Part shown: positions 63,051-64,000 of the stretch, one piece after another
How the letters are laid out: each line of letters opens with the position of its first letter
Numbering within the stretch: position 1 is the first letter of the stretch
Source of the DNA: Sansalvadorimonas sp965221135
GTDB lineage: Bacteria > Pseudomonadota > Gammaproteobacteria > Pseudomonadales > Endozoicomonadaceae
Assembly: GCA_965221135.1 (NCBI GenBank)
Contig: CBDCRZ010000003.1
Coordinates: 124,001 to 188,000 of the forward strand
DNA length: 64,000 nt
Reading direction: 5' to 3'
Notes under the pieces: model-generated
The model's input: only the letters and a program-made list of their open reading frames with translations
The model's database searches: none
What the model was told of the DNA's origin: nothing
Translations under genes and position numbers: made by a program

Positions 63051-64000
63051 ATGTTAAAGAAGCTAACTGTTGCTGTGACTGTTTCACTGGCCTGTACCAG
63101 TGTCTCTGTTCCCGCCATTGCCGCCCAAAAGAGCGAGAGTATTGCTCCTATCAGCGTTTTCGATTCGCGTATGTACAATGATCTGTTTGGCACTAAGGCC
63201 ATGCGTGCTGTGTTCAGCGATGAAGCTTTGGTTAAACAGTGGTTACGCGTGGAAGTGGCTCTGGCAGAAGCCGAAGCCAAAAACGGTTTGATCCCTGCCA
63301 GTGCAGCCAGGGCCATTAAAAAAGCCGCAGTGATGGATGATTTGGATTGGGATAAACTGCGCAAGAGCACTGCCAAGGTTGGTCGAGGCATTAAGCCGAT
63401 ACTGGACCACATCAAAGCCAATGGTAACGAGGAAGTTTCTGAGCATCTGCATTTTGGTACGACCACTCAGGACATTATGGATACCGCTACTGTTCTGCAG
63501 GTTCAGGCGGGTTCCAAACTGATTCGTAAAGAGCTGGTTACCCTGATCCTGAAGGTAGCGGATATGGCTGAGAAGCATAAGGCGACTGTGATGACCGCCC
63601 GCTCTAATGGTCAGGATGCGACCCCCACCACTTTTGGTCTGCATTTGACCACTTACCTTATGGAGCTGACCCGTCATCTGGATCGTCTGGATGCAACCAC
63701 TGGTCGCCTGCGTGCCCAGTTCGGCAGCACCGTAGGTACACTGGCTCCGTTCGGCCCTGGAGATAATGGCGTTGGTCTGGCTGTTCAGGCTGACCTTGCT
63801 AAAAATGTTGGACTGAAGGCGCCTATCGCTCCCTGGAACCCAAGTCGTGATACTTTCGCTGAGATGATTCAAAATCTGGCGTTGATCAATACCACCATGG
63901 GTCGCCTGGCAGTTGATATCAATAATCTGGGTCGCACTCAGATTGATGAAGTTAAGGAAGGTGAGAGCGGTGCCAGCAGCACCATGCCGCAGAAGCGTAA
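63051..64000 (+). CDS. Exported fumarase/aspartase-superfamily lyase, 3' end cut by window edge
   Basis: ATG 63051 follows AAGGG and the frame runs open to the window end (316 codons seen). The first 25 residues are a signal peptide (KKLTVAVTVSLACTSVSVPAIAA), so the protein is exported. The mature part resembles adenylosuccinate lyase and 3-carboxymuconate cycloisomerase: SEHLHFGTTTQDIMDTA contains the conserved TTQD segment, and the superfamily signature GASSTMPQKRK lies at the edge. Most members release fumarate from a C4-N or C4-C substrate, so an exported member beside fumarate reductase is suggestive. Substrate unknown; an export signal is unusual in this family. Confidence 0.85.
   Translation, partial: MLKKLTVAVTVSLACTSVSVPAIAAQKSESIAPISVFDSRMYNDLFGTKAMRAVFSDEALVKQWLRVEVALAEAEAKNGLIPASAARAIKKAAVMDDLDWDKLRKSTAKVGRGIKPILDHIKANGNEEVSEHLHFGTTTQDIMDTATVLQVQAGSKLIRKELVTLILKVADMAEKHKATVMTARSNGQDATPTTFGLHLTTYLMELTRHLDRLDATTGRLRAQFGSTVGTLAPFGPGDNGVGLAVQADLAKNVGLKAPIAPWNPSRDTFAEMIQNLALINTTMGRLAVDINNLGRTQIDEVKEGESGASSTMPQKR

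Overview
The window looks like chromosomal DNA of a gammaproteobacterium close to the Oceanospirillales/Endozoicomonas group. This is an inference. It rests on a housekeeping gene order shared with Pseudomonas and relatives (ypjD-corB divergent from ffh; rpsP-rimM-trmD-rplS; xerD-dsbC-hom-thrC-recJ-prfB-lysS-tetR; frdABCD) mixed with many eukaryote-like or secreted proteins, as is usual in marine invertebrate symbionts. I could not run searches, so family names come from motifs read by eye.

Layout. 1-5 kb: an edge-truncated secreted protein, a decayed gamma-carbonic-anhydrase remnant, a 576-aa protein bracketed by a duplicated terminator, then corB and ypjD. 5-8.7 kb: a secreted methyltransferase-like protein and ffh. 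8.7-21.6 kb: an accessory island that separates ffh from rpsP, normally neighbours. It holds an unknown 322-aa protein, a two-finger C2H2 zinc-finger protein, a second secreted methyltransferase-like protein, two paralogues of the 576-aa protein, a 946-aa protein with an apparent Ulp1/C48-type catalytic tetrad, and a secreted ankyrin-repeat protein. Truncated copies of the rpsP start, the ffh end and the start of the 946-aa gene lie inside it, so the junction has been duplicated and rearranged. 21.6-23.9 kb: the rpsP operon. 24-29.4 kb: two large exported proteins, one a beta-propeller/cytochrome c fusion.

29.5-42.6 kb is mostly housekeeping: xerD, dsbC, hom, thrC, a secreted unknown, recJ, prfB with its programmed frameshift, lysS, a 181-bp inverted-repeat element, a TetR regulator, a small membrane protein and ung. 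43-50 kb is a second accessory block, all on the minus strand: a possible Cys-His-Asp enzyme, a roughly 1040-aa protein, a transposase-like remnant, and a three-gene cluster around a DUF1521/NopE1-like self-cleaving protein. 50-57 kb: an enoyl-CoA hydratase-family gene and a giant BvgS-like hybrid sensor kinase. 57-64 kb: a LysR regulator divergent from a DASS dicarboxylate transporter, then fumarate reductase frdABCD and an exported fumarase/aspartase-superfamily lyase cut by the window end. This last block reads as a C4-dicarboxylate and fumarate-respiration locus.

The best candidates for something undescribed are (a) the three-member family sharing the motif E-x-H-D-x11-H-D-L-x-H-A plus a later H-E, two members of which flank the Ulp1-like gene, and (b) the ffh/rpsP island itself, a site of repeated cassette insertion carrying probable host-directed proteins.
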